Origin: Nonomuraea sp. SYSU D8015
GTDB taxonomy: Bacteria; Actinomycetota; Actinomycetes; Streptosporangiales; Streptosporangiaceae
Assembly (NCBI RefSeq): GCF_008065375.1
Contig: NZ_VJYI01000018.1
Coordinates: 62,001-126,000 of the forward strand
Direction: 5' to 3'
DNA: 64,000 nt
Both the position numbers and the translations under genes were made by a program. The first letter of the stretch is position 1. Every line of letters starts with the position of its first letter. A model generated the notes under the pieces. The model saw nothing but the letters and a program-made list of their open reading frames with translations, made no database searches and had not been told where the DNA came from. Below, piece after piece: positions 1 to 8,700 of this stretch.

Positions 1-118
1 CTCCGTGACAGCGTATGAGCTTCAAGCCCCTATGCGGCAGGGTTTCTCGGCAATTCGACCAGTCCGATGGGAGCATTGCGGCAGATGGGAGAAGCGTTAC
101 CTACTACCATCCATACCC

Positions 119-781
119 ATGACGGAACCCTCCGGCGGCAGCACTGACAAGCCCAGACGCCCGGTAGCGGTGCCCGCAGTCGGCCTGGTGGCATTGACCG
201 CCATCGGCATCACCGCCCTCCTGGGCGGTCTGAACGAGGCCCCTGACGAGCCGGAGCCGCTGGGGCAGGGCGCGGTGCTCGATCAAGGCAGATACGAGAC
301 AAAGTTCGTCGAATCACGGGTGACCGTGGAGAGGGCCCAGTCCGAGTTCCAGCAGGACAAGCGGTTCCTGGAGCTGGTTTTCGACGTCACCAACAAGGGT
401 GATGAGACCTCCGCGGTGGGGCGGCCGCCCGACAAGATCGAAAGAGCGTTCACGGCCGAGACCTTCGCCGGCTCCCTCGTGAAGATCAGCCCGGCCCTGC
501 CCAAGGAATCGGGCCCGTTCATCTTCGTCCGCACCAAGGGCGGCGAGAGCACGCAGCTCCACCCCGGGGTGAAGAGCCAGGTGATCGTCAGGTACAAGCT
601 GAACGAGAATGAGCAGCCGCCGGAGAAGGTCACTCTCGACGTGGGCACCTTCGAGTTCGTGGACAACCCCGTCTTCAACGACCCGCACTGGAAGCTGACC
701 TCCAAGGAGGTCGGCGACAAGCACATGCCCGAGATCAAGGCGCGCGTGACGTTGCCGGTCAAGAAGGGCGACGGAGCGTGA
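119..781 (+). CDS. Membrane-anchored protein with DUF4352-like extracellular domain (first of three paralogs)
   Basis: The protein has about 220 residues if translation starts at the ATG at 119. The frame is open upstream to position 5, but that stretch is not convincingly coding and no clear Shine-Dalgarno site supports either start. A short basic N-terminus is followed by one membrane segment (about residues 16-38) and then a soluble domain. The domain carries phrases such as FLELVFDVTNKGDETSAVG, typical of DUF4352/telokin-like immunoglobulin-fold domains that sit outside the membrane. Function is unknown. Its stop overlaps the GTG start of the next gene by 4 nt, so the two are translationally coupled, and the next two genes encode proteins of the same architecture. 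The family assignment comes from residue patterns only. Confidence 0.7.
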   Translation: MTEPSGGSTDKPRRPVAVPAVGLVALTAIGITALLGGLNEAPDEPEPLGQGAVLDQGRYETKFVESRVTVERAQSEFQQDKRFLELVFDVTNKGDETSAVGRPPDKIERAFTAETFAGSLVKISPALPKESGPFIFVRTKGGESTQLHPGVKSQVIVRYKLNENEQPPEKVTLDVGTFEFVDNPVFNDPHWKLTSKEVGDKHMPEIKARVTLPVKKGDGA

Positions 782-1437
782 CCGCCACAGAGCAGAGATC
801 CACCGTGGCGCCGTCCCGCCGCCGCACCAGGCGGACGGAGGGCCGGCGCGGCGGCGGTGGCGCGGCCAAGGCGCTCAGCGCAGTCGCGGGAGTGCTGCTC
901 GTGGGCGGCGCCATGGGAATGCAGACCCTTCATCTGTCGGACAGCGAGTTCGGCGATCCGCTCGTTTACAGCGGCGCCAAGGGCGAGGCCGTCGATGCGC
1001 GGCGCTTCAGCGTGAAGCTCGAATCGGTCGCCGTCGCGAAATCGATCAAGAGCAGCACCAAGACCGTCGAGACCGACCACCTCTTCCTGGTCGTCGATGT
1101 CGCGGCCAAGTCCAGCCTCAAGCCCTATCACCTGAAGGAGCCGGTGCTGGTGACCGGCGACGGGAAGAAGTTCGACGCCACGGACAGGGTGGACAACAGC
1201 CTGACGCTGTCACGCAAGTGGGTGCAGCCGGACATCTGGACCAGAGGGCGGTTCTTCTTCGAAGTGCCGGCATCGGCGCTGGCCGGCGCGAGTGTCCGCT
1301 TCCGCCTGCCCGGGGCGTCTTCCGTCCTCGTCGAGCCTTACCGGCCGGAGGCCGAGATCGATCTTGGACTGGACGAGGACGCCGCGCGCAAGCTGGCCGC
1401 CTCGCCGCAGGCCGTCTACTCGACCGACAAGAAGTGA
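778..1437 (+). CDS. Membrane-anchored protein with DUF4352-like domain (second paralog)
   Basis: The protein has 219 residues and starts at a GTG that overlaps the previous stop (GTGA). An Arg/Gly-rich cytosolic N-terminus (residues 12-28) precedes one membrane segment (about 30-49). The outer domain of about 165 residues contains DHLFLVVDVAAKSSL, which matches the equivalent strand of the upstream and downstream neighbours. No catalytic motif is visible. Order, overlap and shared domain suggest the three products act together at the cell surface, perhaps as a hetero-oligomer. That is inference from context, and the true role is unknown. Confidence 0.75.
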   Translation: MTATEQRSTVAPSRRRTRRTEGRRGGGGAAKALSAVAGVLLVGGAMGMQTLHLSDSEFGDPLVYSGAKGEAVDARRFSVKLESVAVAKSIKSSTKTVETDHLFLVVDVAAKSSLKPYHLKEPVLVTGDGKKFDATDRVDNSLTLSRKWVQPDIWTRGRFFFEVPASALAGASVRFRLPGASSVLVEPYRPEAEIDLGLDEDAARKLAASPQAVYSTDKK

Positions 1438-1444
1438 TCGCAGC

Positions 1445-3247
1445 ATGAGCACGAACGACGAGCGCGACTGGTTCTCGCCCAGGGACCGCGGACGGCGCGA
1501 GGAGGACCCGCCACCACCGCCGCCGCCCAGCCGGAGGCCCCCGACCGGGCAGGGCACGCCTCCGGGCGCCCAAGGCGCGCCGCCTCCGTCCACCGGGCAG
1601 GGCATGCCGCCCCGCGGGCGCCACAGCCACGGAGCGCCGCCCTCGGGTCAGGACGTCCCACCCGGGTACGACACCCTGCCCCCCTATGACGTGCCGCACG
1701 GACAGCCCCCTCTCCGGGGGCAGGCTCCCATTCAGGGGCAGCCCACGCAGCACGGGCAACCCCCCATTCAGGCGCGGCCCACGCAGCACGGACAGGGCAC
1801 ACGTGAGGGCCACAGCGCGCCGCAGGGTTACGGCATGCGCCCCGGGCAGGGCACGCCCTCCGGACAAGGCACACCGCAGGGTCAGCACGCCTGGCCGGGC
1901 CACGACGGGCCGTCCGGGCAAGGGCCGGCGCGCGGACAGGGCGTGCCGCAAGGACAGCCGCCTGCGCAAGGCCAAAGCAGGGCGCCTGGCCAGGGCACGC
2001 CGGGATACGCCACTCCGCCCGGCCATGGCATGCCTCCGGCCCAGGGCGGGCCGCAGGCTCCAGGCCGGCACCAGCATCACGATGAGCCACAGCCTCCAGG
2101 CAGCTACCCCGGGCACGGCGGACCCCACGCCCCAGGCAGCCACCCAGCGCACAGCGGACCCCACGCCCCAGGCAGCCACCCAGCGCACGGAGGACCCTCG
2201 ACCCCAGGCAGCCACCCCCCGCACAGCGGACCCCAGATCCCGGGTAGGCACCAAGCTCGCGGTGGGCTACAGGCCCCGGGCAGCCACCCTTCGCGCGGCG
2301 GACCGCAGACCTCAGGCGGGCAGCACTCCGGCAATGCCGGACCTCAGGCTCCTGCCGGACACCCCGCCCAGGGCAGGCCCCAAGCCCCAGCCGGATACCC
2401 CGCCCAGGGTAGGCCTCAAGCCCCAGCGGGATACCCCGCCCAGGGCGGGGTTCCGGTCCAGGGCAGGTCGCCGGGGCACGCTGCTCGGCATGTGTATCCC
2501 GACCAGCAGGTCTGGCCTCCGGCCCAGCGCGAGCCCGCCGGTGGCGTCACCCAGCCTCTCCCTGCCGTACAGGTACCGGCTCCCGCCCCACCACCTACGC
2601 CCCCCGCATCCGACGGCCACGAGCCCTCACCCGCAGAACCGGAGCAAGCAGCCGCACCGGAGGCCGCGCAGCCCGCGCCGCGCCGTCGGCGCCGCACCGC
2701 TCTGATCGCCGCGGGCGCCGTCGTCGCGTCGCTGTTGACCACGGCCGCCCAGACCTACGACGGCTACCTCTTCTACGACCAGCAGACGACGGAGGCGACC
2801 AAGGAGATCGTCGTCGCCGCCGGCCAGGCCGCCACGGTCAACAACGTCGAGTGGAAGGCTTCGATCAAGCCCTTCAAACCGGAAGGGAACGGCGGCTACG
2901 GCCCCGAGGTGACCTGGTTGCAGGTGGACATCACGAAGAAGGCCGTCGACGAGAGCAGCGCCACCCTGACCGCGCTTCCGAGTGAGCTCAGACTGGAGGA
3001 CCGCGCGGGCCGTACCTGGGCCGTCGAGATCGCGTCGGACGCCGAACGGCCCACGGACCGGCTGGAGGTGGGCAAGGAGTACAAGATCACGGCCGGGGCC
3101 ATCGTGCCGACCGCGGTGGCGAACGAGGTGGAGCTGATGCTCAGGCCGAGCAACTACCGTTCGGACACTCCGACGGACCAACTCCTGACCCGCGAAAACG
3201 CCGAGAGGTCGCGCAACCCCGAGGTCTTGCGGTTCAGACGTCGTTGA
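1445..3247 (+). CDS. Pro/Gln/Gly-repeat membrane protein with C-terminal DUF4352-like domain (third paralog)
   Basis: The protein has 600 residues from the ATG at 1445, 7 nt after the preceding stop. The frame stays open upstream of this but overlaps gene two, so the internal ATG is preferred. Residues 1-410 are a low-complexity cytosolic region rich in Pro, Gln, Gly and His, made of PGQG-type motifs and then 12-residue units such as GPHAPGSHPAHS. A basic cluster (about 413-418) leads into one membrane segment (about 419-436). The remaining 160 residues form an outer domain with VTWLQVDITKKAVDESS, homologous in pattern to its two neighbours. The gene ends overlapping the 3' end of the convergent membrane-protein gene by 14 bp. 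The repeat region may bind a partner or act as a flexible tether; no function is known. Confidence 0.75.
   Translation: MSTNDERDWFSPRDRGRREEDPPPPPPPSRRPPTGQGTPPGAQGAPPPSTGQGMPPRGRHSHGAPPSGQDVPPGYDTLPPYDVPHGQPPLRGQAPIQGQPTQHGQPPIQARPTQHGQGTREGHSAPQGYGMRPGQGTPSGQGTPQGQHAWPGHDGPSGQGPARGQGVPQGQPPAQGQSRAPGQGTPGYATPPGHGMPPAQGGPQAPGRHQHHDEPQPPGSYPGHGGPHAPGSHPAHSGPHAPGSHPAHGGPSTPGSHPPHSGPQIPGRHQARGGLQAPGSHPSRGGPQTSGGQHSGNAGPQAPAGHPAQGRPQAPAGYPAQGRPQAPAGYPAQGGVPVQGRSPGHAARHVYPDQQVWPPAQREPAGGVTQPLPAVQVPAPAPPPTPPASDGHEPSPAEPEQAAAPEAAQPAPRRRRRTALIAAGAVVASLLTTAAQTYDGYLFYDQQTTEATKEIVVAAGQAATVNNVEWKASIKPFKPEGNGGYGPEVTWLQVDITKKAVDESSATLTALPSELRLEDRAGRTWAVEIASDAERPTDRLEVGKEYKITAGAIVPTAVANEVELMLRPSNYRSDTPTDQLLTRENAERSRNPEVLRFRRR
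2048..2446 (+). repeat. Tandem array of eleven diverged 36-bp units inside a coding region
   Basis: Eight units run in register from 2048 to 2335. After a 3-nt slip, three more run from 2339 to 2446. Units at 2120 and 2156 are nearly identical, while the outer units have diverged. Each unit encodes 12 residues of a Gly-Pro-His/Gln-Ala-Pro-Gly pattern. The 36-bp period keeps the frame, so copy-number change would lengthen or shorten the cytosolic stalk without breaking the gene. Confidence 0.85.
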
Positions 3248-4535
3248 GCGACTCGCCCCTGAGGCGGGCTCGGGTGGCCGCGATGTCATACGTGGCCGCC
3301 AGCAGCGCCATGCTGAGCACGGTCACGACGAGCTGGTGCAGGAAGGTCAAGGGCGGGCCCTGATAGACCCAGAGCCACTCCGCCTGCGTGCCGATGAGCG
3401 TGCGCAGCCCCCGGTCGGCGTACTGGACGGCCACCGCGAGGCTCACGTAGCACAGGCACAGCATGCCGAACAGCGGGGCGCCGCTCTTGAAGATCATCCG
3501 CAGGGAGTTGGCCAGCGGTAGCCAGCGGTCCCGGAAACCGCCGGTGACCTGGTCGAACGTCTTCTGCGTGAGATCATGGCTGCTTTCGAGCCGGTCCACA
3601 CCCTTCTCCAGGCGGGTGCCCTTGAGCAGGGTGCGGGTCGCGTCCGAGTAGGAGCCGAAGACGAGCATCGCCACGGTGAGCCAGGCCAGCGGCACGGCGA
3701 CCGCATCGAGGAACACCGGCCACACGTCGCCGAACGCGTCCGTGACGGCCTTCCAGGCCGGCAGGCTCTTCTGGGTCTGGTTCCAGACGTCCTCCGTGCC
3801 GGCGACCACGGTGCGCTGCTCCATCCAGTCGGAACGCGCGTTCGCGAACGCCACGGTGGCGTTGAGCCCGTAGAAGACGAAGGCGAACTCCGAGAAGGCC
3901 GCGCCGAAGCCGGGGAACTTGCCCTTGCCCTGCTCCACGAGCTTCGCGAACAACAGCTTCAGCCCGAACATCACGGCCATCGCGCCGAGCGACACCCGCC
4001 AGTCGAGGTCGATGAGTCCCCGCCCGACCGGGGTCTGCTCTCCGAACAACGACCCGTCGAACGCGTCCTGGAAGTTGTGGAAGTAGTCCATCTGGATGAC
4101 TTCTCTGGCGTCCTCGTTCTGGAATCCCCACGCCAGATAGAGCACCGCGAACGTCGGGGCCACCCGGTCCAGCGCCCTGAAGAAGCGCTCGTCCGCCACC
4201 CCTTCTCCGGCTCGCGCGCGCGTCTCCCACAACGCGGCGCGCAGGGTGTAGAGCATGCCGGTGGTAACCGTCATCGCCGCCAGGACGATGACGGTGAGGA
4301 GGCTCATCACGATGACCAGGCGGACCTGCCGCCACTCGCCGTAGGCGACCTCGGTGGCGGCGTACATCAGCGCATAGCGGACGGCCTCACCTGCGGCGAA
4401 CCAGAGGATCAGCGGCAGCGCGCACTTCCCCGCCAGGCGCAGTGCGTGCAGGGGCAGAGAGTACGGCGACGGCATTCGCTGAGCCGGCTCGGGCCCAGAT
4501 TGCCGCGGTGCCGTCACGGCTGTCGAACCGGACAT
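3234..4535 (-). CDS. Polytopic membrane protein of unknown function
   Basis: The protein has about 433 residues from the ATG at 4535. The frame is open to 4607, but the upstream part is basic and not membrane-like. Several hydrophobic helices are evident: about residues 38-60, 73-97, one near 180, two in the 225-330 region and two near the C-terminus. A TACGAT hexamer ends 7 nt before the ATG and there is no ribosome-binding site, so the mRNA may be leaderless. The 3' end overlaps the end of the repeat-protein gene, so the two are convergent. I do not recognise the family. Placement next to three surface-domain proteins hints at a shared envelope role, but nothing in the sequence proves it. 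Confidence 0.7.
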   Translation of the reverse strand: MSGSTAVTAPRQSGPEPAQRMPSPYSLPLHALRLAGKCALPLILWFAAGEAVRYALMYAATEVAYGEWRQVRLVIVMSLLTVIVLAAMTVTTGMLYTLRAALWETRARAGEGVADERFFRALDRVAPTFAVLYLAWGFQNEDAREVIQMDYFHNFQDAFDGSLFGEQTPVGRGLIDLDWRVSLGAMAVMFGLKLLFAKLVEQGKGKFPGFGAAFSEFAFVFYGLNATVAFANARSDWMEQRTVVAGTEDVWNQTQKSLPAWKAVTDAFGDVWPVFLDAVAVPLAWLTVAMLVFGSYSDATRTLLKGTRLEKGVDRLESSHDLTQKTFDQVTGGFRDRWLPLANSLRMIFKSGAPLFGMLCLCYVSLAVAVQYADRGLRTLIGTQAEWLWVYQGPPLTFLHQLVVTVLSMALLAATYDIAATRARLRGESLNDV

Positions 4536-4683
4536 CTGTCGAATCGTATCGGCCTGTCCCTTGTGTCGCAGCCGCAACCCCGGAAAGCGTTCAGAGCGGG
4601 AATGCATGCCTGAGCAGTGACAGAAGAATTATCCGGGGTGAGATGCCTGCCATGAAGCGCGAGGCGTGCGGCACCATGACGGT

Positions 4684-5232
4684 ATGGAGCCGTTGCCCGC
4701 GTTCGACGCCGACCCCCGCGTCGTGGGGGATCGCCTGCGGCGGCTGCGGCAGGCGCGCGGCGTCTCGCTGTCCGAGCTGGCCAAGCGCGCCGGCATCGGC
4801 AAGGCCACCCTGTCGGGGGTCGAGACGGGCACGCGCAATCCGACACTGGAGACGCTCTGGGCCATCACCGCGCAGCTCGGGGTGCCGATCGGGGCGATTC
4901 TGGATCCGCCGCCAGAGCCGCAGATCATGCGGGGCACGGCGATCGAGGCGGAGCTGCTCGAGGTGTTCGAGGACGACCGGGTCACGTACGAGCTCTACCG
5001 CCTGCGCATCCCGCCCGGCCTCACGCAGACCTCGCCCGCGCACCACGAGGGCGTGACCGAGCACATCACCGTCTTCAGCGGCACGCTGAGCGCTGGGCCG
5101 ATCAAGGAGCCTCTCACGGCCGGGCCGGGCGATCATATTTCGTGGCGTTCCGACGTGCCCCATGGCTACCGCGCGCACGGGCCCGACATCGTCCGCGCCA
5201 CGCTCCTGATGCGCTACCCCACCAAGCCCTGA
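4684..5232 (+). CDS. XRE-family transcriptional regulator with C-terminal cupin domain
   Basis: The protein has 182 residues from the ATG at 4684; a GTG at 4666 would add six residues. Residues about 15-68 form a lambda-repressor-type helix-turn-helix (LRRLRQARGVSLSELAKRAG, then KATLSGVETGTRNPTLETL). The C-terminal half is a cupin barrel with the small-molecule-sensing pattern HHEGVTEHITVFSGTL and a late PHGYRAHGP strand. This XRE-cupin layout is common in regulators of amino-acid, polyamine or detoxification genes. The ligand is unknown. The gene lies alone between a divergent membrane-protein gene and a convergent small membrane-protein gene. Confidence 0.9.
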   Translation: MEPLPAFDADPRVVGDRLRRLRQARGVSLSELAKRAGIGKATLSGVETGTRNPTLETLWAITAQLGVPIGAILDPPPEPQIMRGTAIEAELLEVFEDDRVTYELYRLRIPPGLTQTSPAHHEGVTEHITVFSGTLSAGPIKEPLTAGPGDHISWRSDVPHGYRAHGPDIVRATLLMRYPTKP

Positions 5233-5262
5233 CCCAGCCCCGCCCCGGCACGGTCTGTCCTG

Positions 5263-5308
5263 AGACGGCGGGACGCCACCGGCCCCCGTGTGGCGCCCCG
5301 CCGCCGTC
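5263..5308. terminator. Bidirectional terminator-like hairpin between convergent genes
   Basis: An imperfect GC-rich inverted repeat pairs GACGGCGGG plus CGCCAC on the left with GTGGCG plus CCCGCCGCCGTC on the right, around a loop of about 10 nt. It fills the gap between the XRE-cupin stop (5232) and the end of the opposing membrane-protein gene (5314). There is no U tract, which is usual for actinomycete terminators. Confidence 0.6.
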
Positions 5309-5313
5309 CCAGG

Positions 5314-5682
5314 TCAGCCCATCACGAGCGCCGTGACGAACTGAAGCAGGTGCCAGGCCGCGCAGGCGCCCACCGACCAGCAGGCCCACTCCTTGGCCCG
5401 CCTGATCCGGGAGACCCAGCGGAGCTCCTCGACCGGCTCCTTTCGCGCCCCCATGGACCTGGTCACCAGGTACGCGGACGACACCCACGTCATCGTCGAC
5501 GCCGCGAGCAGGCCGAGCGAGAGCCCGAGCAGGACCTCGGCACCTTCGGGCGGATCCCAGGGAGACAGCTGTCTGGTCCAGAAGGCCGCGACCCCGATGA
5601 GCAGCGCGACGGTGATCCGCCTGTCCTTGCGGGCCTGTCGCTTGAGCCACTGCAGGTCTCGCCGTAGCTGGTTCTTGAGCAT
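5314..5682 (-). CDS. Small two-to-three-helix membrane protein
   Basis: The protein has 122 residues from the ATG at 5682, preceded by GGAGG at 5691-5695 with 8-nt spacing. A GTG three codons upstream overlaps that ribosome-binding site and is less likely. The N-terminus is strongly basic (LKNQLRRDLQWLKRQARKDRR). Hydrophobic segments follow, near residues 24-38, 51-73 and 100-120. Family unknown. A 21-bp near-perfect palindrome sits 20-40 nt upstream of the start, so expression is probably controlled by a dimeric repressor. Confidence 0.65.
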   Translation of the reverse strand: MLKNQLRRDLQWLKRQARKDRRITVALLIGVAAFWTRQLSPWDPPEGAEVLLGLSLGLLAASTMTWVSSAYLVTRSMGARKEPVEELRWVSRIRRAKEWACWSVGACAAWHLLQFVTALVMG

Positions 5683-5702
5683 CCGGATCACCTCCGCTGT
5701 GA

Positions 5703-5723
5703 TTAGCTGGTGACACCAGCTAA
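5703..5723 (-). promoter_or_regulatory. Palindromic operator upstream of the small membrane-protein gene
   Basis: Perfect 10-bp arms, TTAGCTGGTG and CACCAGCTAA, surround a single central base. It lies 8 nt upstream of the ribosome-binding site of the minus-strand gene at 5314-5682. Size and symmetry are those of TetR- or PadR-type repressor sites. The regulator is not identifiable here. Confidence 0.6.
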
Positions 5724-5785
5724 CGGGAGGATCCGGAGAAGATCTGCGACCTCACCATCGAGAATTCACGACTTTTAGCGGCATT

Positions 5786-8700
5786 TCAGGCCAGATCGCG
5801 GAGGTCTTCCGCCACCCGCTGCACCTCGACGACGTCCCCCACCTCTTCGAGCGTCCGCACCGCCTCGGCCAGGTACGCGATGGCCGCGCCCCGGTCGCCC
5901 AGCCTGGCCGAGATCAACCCGAGCGCCCGCAGCGCGCACCCGAGGTCCCGCCTGGTCCCGCACTCCAGGTGCACGTCCCTGGACTGCCGCGCGTAGACCA
6001 GCGCCTCCTCGGCCCGGTCCAGGTCCAGCAGCACCATGGCCAGCGTCGTGGCCGCGGCCGCCCACCGGTCCCTGGTGCCGGTCTCGTTCTGCAGCTCGAC
6101 CGCCTCCATGGCCGGTTCGAGCGCCGCAGCCGACCGGCCCGCCGTGTGCAGCGCCTGCGCGATCGACAGCAGCGCGCCGGCCCGGTTGTCGCGCAGCTCC
6201 TCCCTGATCGTCAGCGACGCCTTCGCCGCCCGCAGCGCGGGCTTGTGCATCCCGAGCGACAGGTACGTGTACGCCAGCGTCTCCTGCACGTCCGCCTCGG
6301 CCCGCCGGTTCCCCAGGCCCTGCACGATGTCGAGGGCCTCCAGCGCGTACACGAACGCCACCTGCGCCTGCCCCTGACGCCGCCGCACCCTCGCCAGGCG
6401 GTTGAGCATGCGGGCCTCGACGGGCTCGTCGTGGATCACCCGGCTGATCGACAGCGCCTGGTTCAGGTAGTCGTCGGCCCGGAGGTAGTCGGACAGCCGC
6501 CAGTGCACCAGCCCGATGTCGCCGAGCGTCTCGGCCTTGCCCTGCTCATGGTGGAGCTCGACCTGCACGGACAGGGCCTGCTCGTAGTAGGCGAGGGCTT
6601 CGTCGTACCGTGAGCCGTTGCGCGCGATGCTCCCCAGCGTGCTCAGTGCCCGGCCGCAGCCGTGCTGGTCGCCCGTCGCGGTGTAGCCGGCCAGGGCGCG
6701 TTCCGCGTCGCGCTGCGCGTCCTGTGGCAACCGCAGCAGGTCGTAGATCTCGGCCAGGCAGAGCAGTGTCTCGGCCTCGGCGTGCTCGTCACCCAGCTCG
6801 TGGCAGATCGACAACGCCTCCAGGCCCTCGCCCAGCGCCGCATTGGGCTCGCCCAGGCTGCGCTGCACCCGGGCCAGGATGATCAGGCTCTGCGCGGTGC
6901 CCCGGCGGTCGCCGAGCTCCTCGCGTACGTCGAGGGCCTGGCCGGCGTACTGCAGCGCCAGCTCGTACCGCTCCTGGGACAGGTGCAGCCGGGAGAGCGT
7001 GTGCAGGCAGCCAGCCACCCCGGCCAGGTCGCCGATCTCCCGGTAGAGGTCGAGCGCCTCGCCGGCGCACTTGAGCGCCTCCTCGCTCTTGCCCGCGATG
7101 CCGTGCACCTCGGCCAGCTCGTTGAGCGCGCGGGCGCGCCCCACCGCGTCGCCGAGCGAGGCGTAGTCGGCCAGCGCCTCCCCGATGAACCTGGCCGCCA
7201 GCGTGGAAGGCCCTATGTCCCGGTGGATCGAGCCGAGATTGCCGCGCATGAGCGCGATCGCCCGCCGGTTGCCCACCTGCAGGGCGGAGGTGAGCCCGGC
7301 CTGCTGGATCTCCAGGTTGTTCTCGTAGAAGCGCAGCCGCCGGAACGGCGCGAACACGGCCTCGGCGAGCCGCCAGGCCATGCCGTACGCGCCCGCCTCC
7401 TCCGCCAGCCGCACGGCCGACACCAGCGAGCGCCGCTCGGCCACGAACCACTCGCGCGGCGTCTTCGGATCGGTCGCCACCGCCAGGTAGTGCTCGAGCA
7501 GGCGCGCCCTGGCCTCGCGTACGCCTGCCTCGGCATGCCTGCCCAGGTCCCTGGCCAGCTCCTCGACCAGGTCGTGCACCCGGTAGCGCGGCCCGGGCCG
7601 CGGCTCGACCAGGTATGCCCGGTGCAACCCCTCCACCGCGGCCACGGCCTCGCTCACGGGCACGCCGAGCGCGGCGGCCAGCACCTCGGGCGTGAAGTCG
7701 CGCCCGGGCAGCAGCCCGACGTGCCGGAACGCCCGCCGCTGCGCCGGGCTCAGCGACTCGTACGCCAGGTCCAGCGCCGACCGGAACGCCTCCTCCGGGT
7801 CGCCCACCAGCGGCCGGTCGGGCCTGCGCAGCTCCTCGACCCGCGACCGCACGCTCATGCCGGGGTTCTCGGCCAGCTTGGCCGCCGAGATCCGCAGCGC
7901 GAACGGATGGTACGAGCACACCTTGGCCAGCTCGGCCAGCGCGTCCCGGTCGGCGGCCCGCGGCGAGTCCTCCCCGAGCACCGCCACCAGCAGAGCCACC
8001 GCGTTGCCCGGGTCGAGCACCGGCAGGTCCATGAGGTCGGCGTGCCCGGTGGCGCGCAGCGGCGCCATCCGCGTCCGGCTGGTCACCAGCACCACGCAGT
8101 CCTTGCTCCCCGGCAGCAGCGGCCGCACCTGGGCGGCGTCGGCGGCGTTGTCGAGGATGAGCAGCAGCCTGCGCCCGGCGATCCTGCTGCGGTAGAGCAG
8201 CATGAGCTCGGCCTCGTCGGAGGCGGGCTCGCCGACGCCGAGCGAGCGCAGGATCTGCCCCAGCGCCTCGACGGCGCTCATCGGCGGCTGGCTGGGTGAC
8301 TGGCCCCGCAGGTCGATCACGATCTGCCCGTCGGGGAACCGGTCGGCGTGCAGGTGGCCCCAGTGCGTCACCAGCGCCGTCTTCCCCACTCCCGGCAGTC
8401 CTTGCACGACCATGGTGTTCGTCCGGCGCGGCCGCTCCAGCCAGGCGGTGAGCAGGTCGAGGCTCTGCTGCCGCCCGGTGAAGTCGGGCACGTCGGCGAG
8501 CAGCTGGCGGGGCTTGGGCAGCTCCCCGACGGGCAGCGGGTCCGCGAGCGCGCCGGGGCGGGTCAGGAACGGCGTCAGCCGACCCGTCCAGGGCACCGAC
8601 AGGTGCTCCCAGTCGCCTGCGGCGGCGCGCAGCGCGGGCGGGTCCTCGATGCGCAGCCGCCGGTAGCCGGGGCGGACCAGCCAGCCGCGCTGCACCCATT

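Noticed and set aside
1..118. Possible upstream coding sequence in the first 118 bp
   Set aside because: The open frame from position 5 lacks a ribosome-binding site and conserved look. The window edge prevents a judgement on an upstream gene.
6662..8299. 545-codon open frame on the plus strand opposite the CRP/STAND gene
   Set aside because: Composition is His/Pro/Arg-rich without hydrophobic core, and it is the mirror of a clearly conserved gene. High GC removes stop codons in this frame.
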